Part shown: piece after piece, positions 1 to 12,966 of the stretch
Position numbering within the stretch: the stretch's first letter is position 1
Layout of the letters: every line of letters begins with the position of its first letter
Assembly: GCF_021155765.1 (NCBI RefSeq)
Contig: NC_060110.1
Location: 15,088,001-15,152,000, forward strand
Reading direction: 5' to 3'
DNA length: 64,000 nucleotides
Source of the DNA: Diprion similis
Lineage: Eukaryota > Arthropoda > Insecta > Hymenoptera > Diprionidae
The notes under the pieces: model-generated
Seen by the model: only the letters and a program-made list of their open reading frames with translations
Database searches by the model: none
Told to the model about the DNA's origin: nothing
Position numbers and translations under genes: made by a program

Positions 1-35
1 AAGGATCCCTCCGAGCCCAACCCTCCCATTGTCAG
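1..35 (-). CDS. possible exon running off the left edge
   Basis: The first 75 bases are much richer in G+C than the AT-rich DNA beside them, which suggests an exon edge. Read on the minus strand, an AG acceptor at 37-36 would open a phase-0 frame running off the window (Leu-Thr-Met-Gly-Gly-Leu-Gly-Ser). Phase 0 is what the next upstream candidate exon (6644-7342) needs. The pyrimidine tract before this acceptor is poor. A second acceptor at about 62 gives a phase-0 stop. A plus-strand frame is also open across the same bases. The strand is therefore uncertain and the call is weak. Confidence 0.2.
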   Translation of the reverse strand, partial: MTMGGLGSEGS

Positions 36-3000
36 CTGGACCCGTGTGGGCCTCGACACGAGAGTGGCTAGACGCGATATGCACATTTATTATACCCATG
101 GAACTCGTGTAGGTTATAAGTATCGGCTATAATGACATACTGTGTGCGTATAATTATTATAAGTGTATAATAATCGTTGAACTACGATTAAATACCCGCC
201 CTGAATTTTCGTCATCGACCTTAATTTTTACTTTTCATTTCTCCACTCGGCTGAGAGCGAGAATTTTCTTTTCAATGAAAAAAAGAAAAAAGAAAAGAAC
301 TCCAGACATATTCAAAGTGGTATTGATTCCTCCGAACAGTCGTTGTAAATAAAAGATGATACGTATTTAAGATAAAAAAACGTCATTTCCCTAAAAGGAA
401 AATTGTTCACGGCCAGAAGAAAAAAAGTCTAAACGACATACTCCACTAAGGAATTATAAGAAAATGCAAACCACATGTAGATTATAAAAAAATTCTCTGA
501 AACCTTGACCGTCGTACACTGTCGTGCTGGGAAAAACCACACACATGAGCTCTGCGTGTAGATAGGTGCGTACAATTACTGGGTATAATAAACCTTCGAC
601 GTCACCAGCGACAGCAGTAGCAGCATTACGTGTCGACGTATAATTACAACCGAGCACGTTACTTCTTCCAATAATCGTTAAGCCCTGAAATATGACCGCG
701 AAGCAGAGTCAGTCGTGACGACACCAGCGGGACTTTTACCGTTACAAGCTTTTCGAGCTTTACGATTTCCCCCGATTTACCGATGTAGCTGCAGGTTAAG
801 CGAGTGATTTCCGTCCTGAGTACCCTGACGGAACTGAACTTTACACCGATTTTCAAAGCTCGGACTATAAACTATAAGACGCCGATTCCCTGTTACGTTA
901 CAAGCCGTGATTGACGGACGCGTGAAATTACAAGCGCAGCCCTCGGGTTCAGGAATCGCAGAATGCACCCACTACGTCGAATCCAATTGACGGATCGGGG
1001 CGTCCTCAACGGCACACATTCGCCCGCAGGCAGAATACGGAATTGCGATAATTTTTCCTCCTCACGTACGCGCCTGCATTCTGTTCGGCCGCCTTGCAGT
1101 GACAGACACGGGGCACCTCCGGAAGATACCCTAACTCGGGTTCGTCCTAACGAGCCCTGACATTTCGAGGCAGGGTTTGGCCCCCAAGGGTTCTACCCGA
1201 AGCTAGATCAACGGGACGTCGCCCTCGTCTTCGCTCTGCTAGTTTCGCACCCATCCGTTCATTGGTAGATTTTGTAAAGACTTGTATCGCACATGAGATT
1301 GCACGTGGGGATGAAGAAAGAAGATATGGACCGAAAAGTAGGGGGTCATTCGCTTCTAAGGTACACATCGAAAATCGATCGGAATCTGCAGGGGTCACTT
1401 ACAAAAAATCATGAAATCAAGGGTGTATAAATACATGTATCTCCTCGAAAAAATTGAGCTGTACTTACAATTAGAATAAGAATAAGGAGAAAGAGAGGGG
1501 AAAAGAAGGTGCACCGTTGAACCTGCGGCGTGAACGGTAGAGAGATGCAAATGCGCAATCGAGCCTCATTAAGACCTCGGAGAAACGAACTCACGTTTCT
1601 ATATTTAGCTGTTACCACTTTTGATCGCTTTGTGAAGCTGCGGTTGGCGGCTTTTGCTGTCTTCGCGTTATTAAGACTAGCGTTGAAGCTCGAGTAACCC
1701 CATATGGCAGCAATTTGAACGTGACCGAGTTAAGATCTACGATAAGAGAAAGGCGCTGACTTTACCAAACGGTGTAACAGTGTAAATTGTTTCTGAACAA
1801 AAAGATGACAAATTATTTTTAAAAATTGGGTATTTTAGGAGCAACGCGTTTTGTCTGAAATTCGAATGTATTATAGACTTGAAAATTGTTTCCCTTTATA
1901 ATTCAAGTACCCGATTGAGAACGGAAATTTGTTTGAGGGGTGAGCATTAATTGTCTGATGAAAAAAAAAATGGATTATGACGCACTGGATTTGATCAGCT
2001 GTAGATCGCGGTTCGGGTCGTATTCCGACGTGAGTGCATCAATTTAGAGTAGTAGGCACAACTAATTTGCGGGATACACAATCCATTAATCCAGATGTCC
2101 AAATTGGTTTACTCAGACGAAATCCCATCCGGGATGCAAAGGACCACCGGAATTTGGACTAATCCCTCCCATCCCGATTTCCTCTCCCTTGAACCCGCTC
2201 GAATTCGTCCCAATTGAAGGCTGCATCTGCGGCTCTCCTCCAGTCATTCCCAGGAACGCCCTTGATAATCGAATTACGACAAGTAATTTATCCGTATGGG
2301 GTGACGAGCTGCTCGCCAACACGGTTGTCCACGACGGTAAATAAAAGGAAGAAGAAAAAGCGACGAGGAGAAAAAATCTGGCCGTTTACACGGGCTCGTC
2401 CGCCGCCGAAGGAGGGTTGACGGATTTGTCTATTTTTTCAGCCCCCAGACGACGCCGGGGGATTCGATGGGAAATGTGAGCTTGATTTTCAGCCGAACAA
2501 ATGGATCGACTGCACGGGTTTATCGAGTTACCTGCGCTGATTCGCTTTCTGTTGTTTACGAAATGGAACACTCGGGGCTGAAGTTTGGCCATCAAAGACG
2601 AGGATTAACTACACGGGTGGAAAATGCACTCGCGTTAATCAACCTCGTCAGTTGCTGGTTAACGTATATCTCGTACAAGGATCAACGCTGACAAACTGTA
2701 GCTACTTATGTACCGGGTGACTTGATTCAAACGACGATTGCTTCCTCCACTTTGTAACCACCCACCTTGATACGCCAAAAAAAATGTCACAGCTTTCACC
2801 GAGCTGTATACGTACAACGGACATAGAAATAGAGCCAAAGTGTAGTTTTTTCTTTCGGATGTTACGTATTTTCCAAGTTTCATTTATATTTAGAAATCTC
2901 GAAAGACATCTTCCGAGTACCTTCCGGTGCCATAAAAATACACAAATTCTCCAAGGCCTCGTTCTGTTTCATTCGCAGAAATTTTCGATCACAAATGGAC

Positions 3001-6000
3001 GAAGCAAAGTGTTTTTTGACCGAGTATTTTCGCAACAAAGAGTGACGTCACCGGTTTTTTTTTTTTTCTAAATTCTCTGAGACGTCATGTCACTCGACGT
3101 ATAGAAATTAGTAAAAAAAAAAAAAAAACAGTTTTCTAGGATGACTGCAACAGAAAAACAAGGCCTAAAATAAGGCGGAGCACATGCGTTTCGTTTCATT
3201 CGCAGACAATAAGCATCGCCCGTGTAAGTTGGCTGCAGAGCGATGACAAAACGAAAATAAATCCAACGGGATTGTGTAGGCATGTGCTTGTATACAAGGA
3301 AGAGATAAGAAATGGCCCCCGAGACACGCGTCCTCGTTCCCGGAAACGGAGAGTTAGCCGTTGTTAACGAATGACGTCAGTTCCTACGATAAAATTTCTC
3401 TCATAAATATGACGAACGAATCAAACAAAATGACGATTCTTACTTGACTTTGTCCACGACCTACGACATCGACGAAGAAAGCGATTCCATTTTTATTCAT
3501 TCGACGGAGAGATATAAGAAGAAAACGCGCCGCAGCGTCTAACCGGAAGTTGTATACCCGTCCATACACGTGTCCGTGTATACATTAGAGAGGGTCGTAA
3601 GTCAAGCCGCCGCCGTGTGCCGAGCTCCCGTGAGTTTGTAGGATAGAATTTCAACTTGGGGGAGGCGAAAATTGGCAATCGAAGCAACTAATTTAGAACT
3701 GGGACGCGACCCGGTCTCGGAGCGGGGTCAGAGGTCGGCCCAAGTCCCGACTGCAGGGAAGTATAACCTACCCCAAGCCCTCGGGGCGAACCAAATATCT
3801 CCATCCGACAATCTTCGCCCAAAATGGATCTCTGATTCAATCAGCCCAAGCAATGACTCATGGAACCTGTAACAACTCGCCCTGTTCCCAATTTGCGAAA
3901 CTTGATATTCGATATTGCGATAAATACAGACGTATTTGAAGCTCTCGCGATTGCCGTTGGAGCGTTCATTTTCCCTTCCTCATTTTTTAGCGTTTCCCTT
4001 ATTTTTGCTACTATTTTAATACAAAGAATCTTGCATAAGACTGTTATGTTAGACTTGAAGATTTGCCGATAAAAATGTTTTTGCGAAATTAAAGTAAGAT
4101 TCGTTCTCCAAGAGTATGTAACTTATACTTCGAGAGAAAATCATAGTCAAGATGTAATTTTTGGGTAAGATGAAATTCGGCACGGCCTGCACATTCCATG
4201 ACCACGAAAGCACGGTAGGCGTACCATAAAGCTACCATCATACGTCTGCAATGCCCATGGATGGGGAACGTAAAAGTTATGACAGCGGTATAAAGAAAAT
4301 ATGTTGCTAATCAAATTAATCTATATATATATGTACATATACATTCGGGGTGAAGAATCGGCTAGCTGGAAGCAATATGTGCGGGAAAAGTCAATTTTTC
4401 CGAGCGATTGATCGCCCGGGCATCTGACGCATGGCGTACGATAGCCTGCATTGCAGCAAAGCTGCTTCCACGAAGCGTGGTAGAGATTTCGCGATATTGA
4501 ATCTCGAGCTCTAGCTGCAGCGGCGTAAGATGCTGGTAGTAGCTCCGCTCTCGTCGCCCTCAGAGTAAACACCAACGAAGCGCGGACAGGGGATTGATCA
4601 AAGTGTTTCGACACCCTCGGGCACTGTATTAGCCCGTCTAAAACCACCCTAAGAAATTCATACGGTTCTACAGCCTCTTATGGATGCATCGAGTACGGGC
4701 CCGCCCAACTAAGAAAAACACCCTCTGCAGTCGGAGAGGCGATAAGCATTAGACCAGATCGTCAGGCTGATCTGTGAGGATGGATCATCCGAGAATGCGA
4801 GCAAAGATGTGCGAATAACCGCAACAATTTTGAGAGTAGAAGATGGAAATACCGACGCGACGCCTCTAAGAACGGCTGCACGAGGTTCGTGTTTTAATTT
4901 GTTGAATATTTTATGGGTAAAGAGAATCTCGTGACGTCAGAATCCCACGCTTGGATGAAATAAATAAATGAAAATTACGTAAACCCCATGGATGGATGCG
5001 GGCGACCGCACAGTGATTGTGAGGATAATTTTGAGCCTTGATATAAATTGAGGTGTATTTTCTCGGTGGTGCGCCGCCACCGAAGAGAGAATATTGCTTC
5101 CTTGATGATGCAGCCACCCCAAACGTGCCTCGAGGCGTCGTACCGAGCTTAGGTAATTTACAGAAAGTGTCTCGATTAAAAAGTAAAATAAGAAATCTCG
5201 CGGGAAAGAAACAGCAGCTTTCACCACGTAGTGCAGCGGTCTGAGCTGGGATTATATTGTAAATAAAAAATGCAATACATGTGCCTGCAAGTGTATGAGG
5301 AACCGGACGATTTTATTTCCATTAAAATTAACCGTAAGCCGTAAGTCGGATCGCGTGCTCATTCATGCGCCATTCGAGAGTTGACGAAGGAAAGGAAAAG
5401 CAAAACGAACCGCGGAGTGCAGGAATGAACTTCGAAGAGATACTTCGGTGTACACTATACGTATATATATATATATGGATATTTTTGCATAAGTGAATTG
5501 AATCGTAATGCAAACGAACGAACGAACGAGTGGGTTTCAAAGCCGTGCCACCGAGCCTACCGAGACTTCCCTGAGGCTTTTAGGACCCAAAGGGAAAGGG
5601 AAGAAGTCATTGTTGTTCTCTCCCGGAGAAGCCAGAGGCGGACGAAACCGAGTGAAGAGCTGCAACTGACAGCTTGCAAATTTGCGAATTCCAACGATAT
5701 TAATTGACTCACTCTTCGGTGCTGGAATAACTTCAATTATGTTAACACCGGCCTTTCGAGCACTTCGCTCGCTTTATTCACCGCATCAAATCTCATTGTT
5801 GTCGTACGCGCCACTCACTCTATATATATATAAAGGGAAACTTAAAATTTTAACTCTGCGTTCTGGAAGATACAATTTTTCAACGTAAGTATTTATTGCG
5901 ATATTTTTAAATGAATCAATTCGAATTCAACGATCAAATTCAAAGTACCTAATTGATCGTGACAATATAAGGAAATATTGACTTGTCACGATTTACATTC

Positions 6001-6643
6001 AGATTTTAAATATATTCTTCTTCTTCTAATGTGTTTATCATGAGAAATAATGATGCATAGATATTCGTTCGGTAACGATGTAACTTGACCGTTTATATTA
6101 CCTGTTTCGAGGACAGGTTATAATTTCAGAGTAAATTGACGATGATTGATTACGTGTGATAAATTGCCGTTTAGTGATAAACCAATGTGGATATTTCCGT
6201 TACATCAAATCGAATTCAGTGATAATTACTATCAACTATCTGAGCCACCTTGATTAGCTGATAAACATGAATCTCAAAGCGTATAGGCATAATATTCCCT
6301 TCACTCTTCGCCTGGGGCAATGCTCGTCCAAAGAGATAGAAACCATTGAAAATTCGATCGGAATATTAATATCTGGCATCGAGCCAACACGAGCGAAGCG
6401 AATGAGTCACATTCAGATACGAGTCGGTATTACGCGTGATTAAAGTAGCTCCTCAATTAAACTCCAACACCGTAAAACCACTGGGCATGAAATTCGTCGC
6501 GTGAAGTAAGTATCTCCGAATAAAAATTTCGAGCCAATTTTGACGGTCTCTTACCACCTTCACTGAGCATTTATACGCGCAAGTGCAGCAGCAATATGGT
6601 GAACCTGCACGTCGATGCAGTTTGTCATAAAACTGCAGCGTAC
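36..6643. other. intron or intergenic stretch, no gene seen
   Basis: There is no conserved coding sequence I can recognise. Open frames here are 60-110 codons, lie on both strands and lack paired splice sites. The stretch contains A/T-rich runs, short TA runs (for example 5463-5475) and a 10-bp inverted repeat at 5956-5992. If the minus-strand exons at 6.6-45.5 kb form one gene, this is part of its intron leading to exons beyond the left edge. Confidence 0.5.
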
Positions 6644-7342
6644 CTCTTTGGTGGTTTTCCCCCGCTGTTGCCACTGGTAAAAATGTTCAGCGTTCAACGC
6701 CCATCCAGGAGCAAAGCTGAATCCTTCGGCAGCAGGTTGCAGGCAGGAGTTTGTCACGGTTTCAAAATTACGACAAGGGTCAGGCAGCTCGGTGTAAACG
6801 CCCATCCTAGTGGGCGTGAGGCCACCACAGCCATCGTACTCGTTTCGTAGTTCGTACCTGGATAGAAGAAGCTCCTTTTCGAGGGTATACTTGGTCTCAA
6901 ACTCGAGGAAGGACATGTCGCGCATGTCGTCCTGAAAGTTATTTTGCGGCTTGAAAGCGAGTCCCATGGTAACCTGTCGAGAAGCGTCCTCCAAAGAAGG
7001 TAATAATCTCTTCGGCGAACGTTTCGGCGAGTTTCTCGGTGAGAAACTAGTGTCCTGATCTTGATCCTCGGCTGGAATATACAGCCTCCTCGGTGATTTC
7101 TTCGGAGAATTCTTCGGCGACAGACTCGAGGAAACTTTGATCTGTTTGTCGTTAGAATTCTGACAGCGAGCCTCGGCAGTGAGTGATTGAAAACCGACTT
7201 CCTGCCGCTTATTATTATTACCATTGGCAATGGAGGAGGACCTGACCGGCTTTGGAGACGTCAATTTAGACGTTTTCACCTTGGGTCTGGTTCCTGTCTG
7301 CCTATAATTACTCGGTAGCTTCAGTCCTGAGCTTCCTGACAT
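6644..7342 (-). CDS. Ser-Pro-rich 5' coding exon, unrecognised gene (exon C)
   Basis: This is an ATG-initiated exon of 233 codons (ATG 7342-7340) ending at a good donor, GAG|GTACGC, in phase 0; the reading frame continues only briefly beyond it. The protein begins MSGSSGLKLPSNY. It has a basic stretch (residues 19-34) and two copies of an SPxNSPK+SP+RL motif (about 75-87 and 101-113), which look like proline-directed phosphorylation sites. A segment predicted to be helical, with clustered Glu, Lys, Leu and Arg (about 146-168), follows, and then a Trp/aromatic-rich end. I see no catalytic domain, signal peptide or membrane segment. I do not recognise the family. The exon could be an alternative first exon, because a possible initiator lies 215 bp upstream, or an internal exon, because the frame stays open upstream of the ATG. 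The rest of the gene must lie to the left. Confidence 0.6.
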
Positions 7343-7555
7343 CGTACGCCCATTTTTCAAATTTACCCACACCGACTCCACAAGTACCGTAGGAGTTTCC
7401 AAAAAAAAATAAAAAAAAGATTGCAACAATAAACGATGACCTCTCCAACCACCACCTTCGAACACCTTCGACCACTTCCGTTCACCGGACGCTCTTTCAC
7501 GACGACTACCACTGAGCGGACACGGTAAGAGGTTCCCGCGAGGATTCCCCGCAGG

Positions 7556-7561
7556 GACTGA
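7556..7561 (-). promoter_or_regulatory. possible initiator (TCAGTC) upstream of exon C
   Basis: A perfect match to the arthropod initiator consensus TCAKTY is present on the minus strand 215 bp upstream of the exon C ATG, within a GC-rich patch (7440-7640). No TATA box sits at -30, and no downstream promoter element is obvious at +28. A six-base match occurs often by chance. Confidence 0.25.
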
Positions 7562-9441
7562 ATGGTTCAAGGAGCGCACCGTCCACAGGACGAACGGCTG
7601 GTGCAAGGGCGCGCGCGCGAACACGTACGCGCTACTTTGGCAGTGCAGCTCTTACTCGTGTGCTAGTTGTGTTCACCATGAACCCACACCGTGACTCGCT
7701 CTGCACGAACTGCGAACATTCACGAGTAAGAATTGGCCATGCGTGTGCCTGGAATTCCACATATCCGAAGCTAATGGGTCTATTGACCAAAGCGCCAATT
7801 ATTGCCCACTGTTGCGAATTCCGCTCACAATCAGACGCTGCAGTGACAAGCGCGTTATTATTGCGTCCCGGTCTCTCGTATTTCGGGATGTCAAAATTTG
7901 GAGCTGAAGTATCCAGCTAATTTGAGCCGAATTGATTGTGTTACGGTTTTAGGCTGCGAGGTGTTTACAGGCGTTTTACAATTAGCGGCAGTTCGTGATA
8001 GGCTTGTGAGAATTGCTCGAGTCGTTAGAGTTACAGCTTCCGCAGGAGTTGGATGAAACTTTGCTGTTATCGTGCCAGCACCACCCGCGTAATCCTGAAC
8101 CGTACTACTGCAATTCGGTTCGATAAAACTCGTCCCGTTGGCTGCATGACCGTTAATAACTTCGGGAGTTGGCTTTCATTGCATCTTTTTTTAACGATCG
8201 ATATAACTCCCCGATTGTTTGTCTCGGTACGACGCTTTTTTCTTTATGACAAATAAACTGTTAATTGGCTTCGTTTGGCGTTTTACCCGGTATAATCGAA
8301 GCGCCGAGATGGACGAGTTGAAGTTCGCGGTGTTTTCACTGCGGACACGGAAAGCGATGCAAAACGAAATTGGTTATATATATTCATACCTCTCGCTAAC
8401 GATTCTCGCAACTGGTCGTCAATTACGCTAATCACCGTCTGTTTATGCATGAAAGTGATACGTTATTATACAGTTATTATACCTGTATTGATTCATCGCG
8501 ATCATATCTATTTTATTTATCATAACATCGAGAAAAGTCATTGGTTAAATATTTTTTAGTTTCTTTTTACAAGGTTTTCTTTTTAGCACAGTAAAGTATA
8601 AGTTCTGTGAACAATCCCATTCCAAGGGGATGCTTGGGCACTCAACTCCTGACCTTTTCAATCGAAACGCTAAAAAGTCGGTGGTGAAATTAGGTTGCTG
8701 AAAATCTTCAAATGATAGCAGATTTCACAGGGCAAATCAACTGTAAAACAATGTAAAACTTTTGCGAAAAACGCACTCGCGTATGAATATTTCACTCCGT
8801 GTACCAGGACATCTGCAGTTCAAGGTCCTGCAGGAATTCTTCTACATCGGTGTTAAAATCCCGAAGTAAAATAGACAGACCCCGTATTTCCGACGAGCAG
8901 AAAATGGTCCCAATGCCCCATGAGGATCCGACGTAGCATTGAAAGGCGGAATTTCTGATTCGGGGGTGAATTAGTAGAGCGCGGTACTCCGACCATCAGA
9001 AACCGGATGGAAAGCGCCCCATGGACGGCTCGATCGGCATTGCGACTCTCTTTCCACTCAACGGGGGTGAATATTATAAACGCATTTGCAGAGGGCTGCA
9101 CAAGGGGACAAGAGAGGAGGAAAAGCGGTAGAAAGAGAGGGTAAGATGAAAATATAGTGGGGATGTAGTGTATCGCCGGCTGCCCATGCCCACCATATAC
9201 ATATCCACGACGGAACGGCACCTCCGCAGGCCATATTATGCATACATATTTATGGTGAATGCTCACCGTGCCAGAAGACTTTACATGCATGCTAAATAAG
9301 TTTGTATTTTGACGTCGCCTGCACGTTGGATTGGCACCACTACGGCTACCTATAACCCCGTAGCTTTACGATATAGGGTTAAGGGAAGGGGGTGCGAGTG
9401 CATGCATAACGGGAGAGTAGAAGGCTATACTTTTCCCGAGG

Positions 9442-9473
9442 TATATAAACCGCCTAACTAACTTTCGCCGTCA
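9442..9473 (+). promoter_or_regulatory. TATA box with spaced initiator-like TCA
   Basis: TATATAAA at 9442-9449 is followed by TCAAGT with its A at 9473, about 31 bases after the first T of the TATA box. That is the normal TATA-to-start spacing in insects. The initiator match is imperfect at its fourth position. No ATG-initiated plus-strand frame of note follows, so any transcript would be noncoding or spliced. Confidence 0.25.
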
Positions 9474-12400
9474 AGTTGGTGGCCCATAGAAGCGTGGAGA
9501 TACCGAACCATATCCATCATCATACTGTTGCACGCACACGTCACTCAACCGGGCCTATTATATGGGGTTTTAATTCGACCAGCAGATACGTATCTCTCTT
9601 CGTCACGACTGCCCGAACTCGCGAGACATTCCCCATAGCCGGTGTGCATTCTGTATATACCTATATGTATACATATACGCCTGCATACAATTGTACGGAA
9701 ATCATTACAGGGTTGTTAAGGTCGAACTTTTCCTTCCATTTTCATCTAGCTCAAAGTGTAACAGAGTCAAGAGCAATCAGTCGATAAGGAGATGATTACT
9801 CCATGTGGTTCGGATTCGGAGGGATTATTATTTTGGACGTAACTTTTTCCTGGAGATCGCAGTTAAGGATTTAATCTTCGTTCCATGTATGTGGCTACGC
9901 TTCGTTTTCTTAATTACGTAAGTCAATGTATACCGACTATGAAAATTCACTAATACCACATACATCGCACCACACTTTTCCCACTATTATTAAGTATAAT
10001 AATTTTACCGTATAAATTCTTTTCCAACACAGTGAAGAAAAATCGATATGATCACTCGCCGTTGCTCCACAGTGTTTTCTACGATGCTCATTAGTATGAT
10101 TAATACCGTTTATAGGGTTACACGCGTGAGCAAAGCTTTGACGAATGGTATTTCGAACTCGGAAAGAAATGTTGGCTCGACGCTAATAGAGTGCTCGCAC
10201 TTGTAATCCGTCGACCAAATCGGGCCAGAAAACACGAAGGATGCGGCTCCTTAAACGGATCGCCGCATCTATCGATTTGCGGCGCAACCTGCAGCGTTTC
10301 CGCGTGTGACTTATGGGGTTTTGATGGATGGACAGCCGGAGGGCACCAAGCCAGAGGCTGCCTCGTCACCGCTATAATTAATAAACTCACACCGCAGCAT
10401 CGAGGGCGTGTAAACCGTCCTCGTCTACACGTCGAACCCGTGTATTGTTCGCACACAGAGAAACGCCGCCCCCGCAGTCGACCGGGACTATATAGCTTTT
10501 CCGTTTCTACGGATTCAATATAATAATGCGCCCTGTCAACCCTGCGCGGCTCAGCTTTATGCCAGAGGTTCTCACCGCAGGCGAAAACGGTATCTCATTC
10601 CGAAAATGAAAGGATCCGGATGGACGGTGGGTTCTTCTGCCCGGATCCATCGTCAAAGAGGAAGAGAGTCGCAGGAGCGATACCCGGAACATCCTCCCTT
10701 ACTGCCGAGGGTAGCTTACGGAAACCGTTATTGCCATGTCACTGGCTTCGGGATTACGGCCTCATTTTTTCCACATGAAAGTGAACTTATTCCGCGAATA
10801 TTATATATTCGGTATTGCAGGACCCCTTTGCGAATCGCGACGTATCGCAAGCGATGGAACGTGAAGCGTTTTTTTTTTTTTTTTTATATATATATTTTTT
10901 TTCATCTTTTTCCTTTCTTTTTAATCCGATTTATGTTACATTTACGAACCGAATTCGCCTCGTTTAGTCCACATAAGAGGAGAATAATTTTTGACGACGT
11001 TATTGCATTTCAAAGTGATTGAAATAATTCCTGTAGGTAGGTATTAAACGCAACGTGGACAACGGAGGAGGTTTTCATTTTTAACGAAATACACGCCGGT
11101 GATCCTTCCCTCCCATAAAAGGAAGAATACAAAAAAGGATAAATGGCTGAGAATATAATATGTTTCATTCAGCCGGAGGGTCGTCCAATTTCGGTCTGTA
11201 TATACGCAGCTGCTTTTTATTTCATTCGCCGTCATCCCTCGAAATACATTTAGTGTTAATTGAAAGGAAGTTGCGAAACATCGAACGAAAGACCCGAAAC
11301 GTTGCGAGCGAGAAAGCATTCCGACAAAGAAAAAAGGGAATCAAAATAAAATAAAAAAATAAATAAATAAAAAAAAAAAAAAAGAGGCACGAGAAGACGA
11401 GATATAAAAAAAATTCTATCAAATCGCTCGGAGAAACGCCATAGAAAACGTCGAAAATACAAACGAGAGAAAATGGATTCACCTGTTGGGATGGGGGAGC
11501 GTGCTTATACAAACACGGGGGGAAACGCTTTTCAAGGGGAGCGAAGCCGCGCGGAATAAGTGTTGTTTTGTTCAATATGTTTCTATGCGGTCCCGCGTAT
11601 ATATAAGAGGGATGATGTGGCTTACTTGCCTCGCTGTACAATATAATTCGACGACGAATCATACATACGCGTGAGTATACATATATATATATATACACAT
11701 ACCATACATATGTATATTAAATATATCTATACCGTAAGTAGAAATAAACCCCCATATATGCATTTACAAATCCACGCTTCATCCTCCGAGCGCTTAATAT
11801 TTTTTTCCGAATGTATAATTCTCGAGCTTGGTCTGAATGGGTGATTGCATTATGGGATTAGGTTTGCAAAATTGCGATATTAGTTTTCGTTTTACGGGAC
11901 CGATATGCAAAGTGGAGAGGATATACGTTTAGATATTCTATTCGCCGGATAAATCGTCGGGAGTGAATCGTCTAATTCCGACAATTTAGATAAACGTACA
12001 CCGCAATAAGGACCTCGTGCAATCGATTATTATTATCGCCGAATATGAATGGTTATCGTTTTCCTTTGCGTAGATTAGTCTTTCAAAAAGTTTGGACTAG
12101 TAACTGCATCAATATCACAGAGAAATTTAAATTCTTTTAGAGAATTAATCATGAAATATAGCCGAAGAATTTCTTTCCCATATTTTAACTACCGACTTGG
12201 ATAATCCAGAGTCGTAAATAATTTTAACCGCACACTTTTGTTATTTTTTTCTTACGTCATATGCGATAATTCATACGTCGAGGTAAGAATAAACCAAGGC
12301 AACGACGTCCCACGGTCAATGTCATTCCCCGAGGCGAACTAAAAGTCAATAACACTAGACGCCTACTTACATAGTATGACGCAACAAGTACAGCTATGAA

Positions 12401-12929
12401 TGGGTTCGAACAGCTGAGAGGAATCGATTGTAGACATCGATGTGTCGATCCGTCAACTGAGTAAGCGCTCACTCATCGCAAATTAATTGAGTATAGGCCA
12501 CAATTCCTTCACTCACAAAAGAACGCAGTCGGCGTGACAATGCAAGGAAAAGACTGTAAAATTTGCGAAGTTCAACTGGATCAAAAGTGCGAAAATATCG
12601 TTTGATTTTCGAACTAGCGACTGGCTCTGGTACATACGACGGGTGAAAAACGACGAAGCAAAATATAAAAAAAAATAATAAAAAAATAAAAATAAAACGC
12701 AAGTTCAAAGCGAGAATATAACGCAGACTGCACACTCGAAGCGTAAGCGTTCCCTCGTTTTTTATTAGTGTTTCTTTTTCATATCCGTCTCGCCTCGAGG
12801 TTGGCTGGGCGACGCAAAGAGGCGGACAAAGTTGTTGGATGCTATCTGTTCTTTCCTTGTCTTTTCTTTTCTTTTTTTTGTTTGTTTTTTTGTTTATCTT
12901 CTTCGAAACACTGATTTTTCGCACAGGCC

Positions 12930-12931
<2 letters not shown>

Positions 12932-12965
<34 letters not shown>
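12932..12965. repeat. (CA)17 microsatellite
   Basis: This is an uninterrupted CA dinucleotide run of 34 bases, preceded by a T/C-rich tract (about 12845-12925). It is likely polymorphic in length. Confidence 0.95.

Positions 12966-12966
<1 letters not shown>

Noticed and set aside
6560..6643. Extension of the exon C reading frame past the donor to a stop at 6560
   Set aside because: A good GT donor occurs at 6643, and the extra 27 codons have no similarity to the exon's style. Ending at the donor is simpler.
10480..10510. TATATAG at about 10490 considered as a promoter
   Set aside because: No initiator match at the expected distance and no gene downstream.
11222..11698. 158-codon minus-strand frame rich in Phe, Leu and Tyr that could pass for a membrane protein
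   Set aside because: The hydrophobic stretch is the reverse of A-rich DNA with poly-A runs at 11340-11382. It has no ATG context or splice support.
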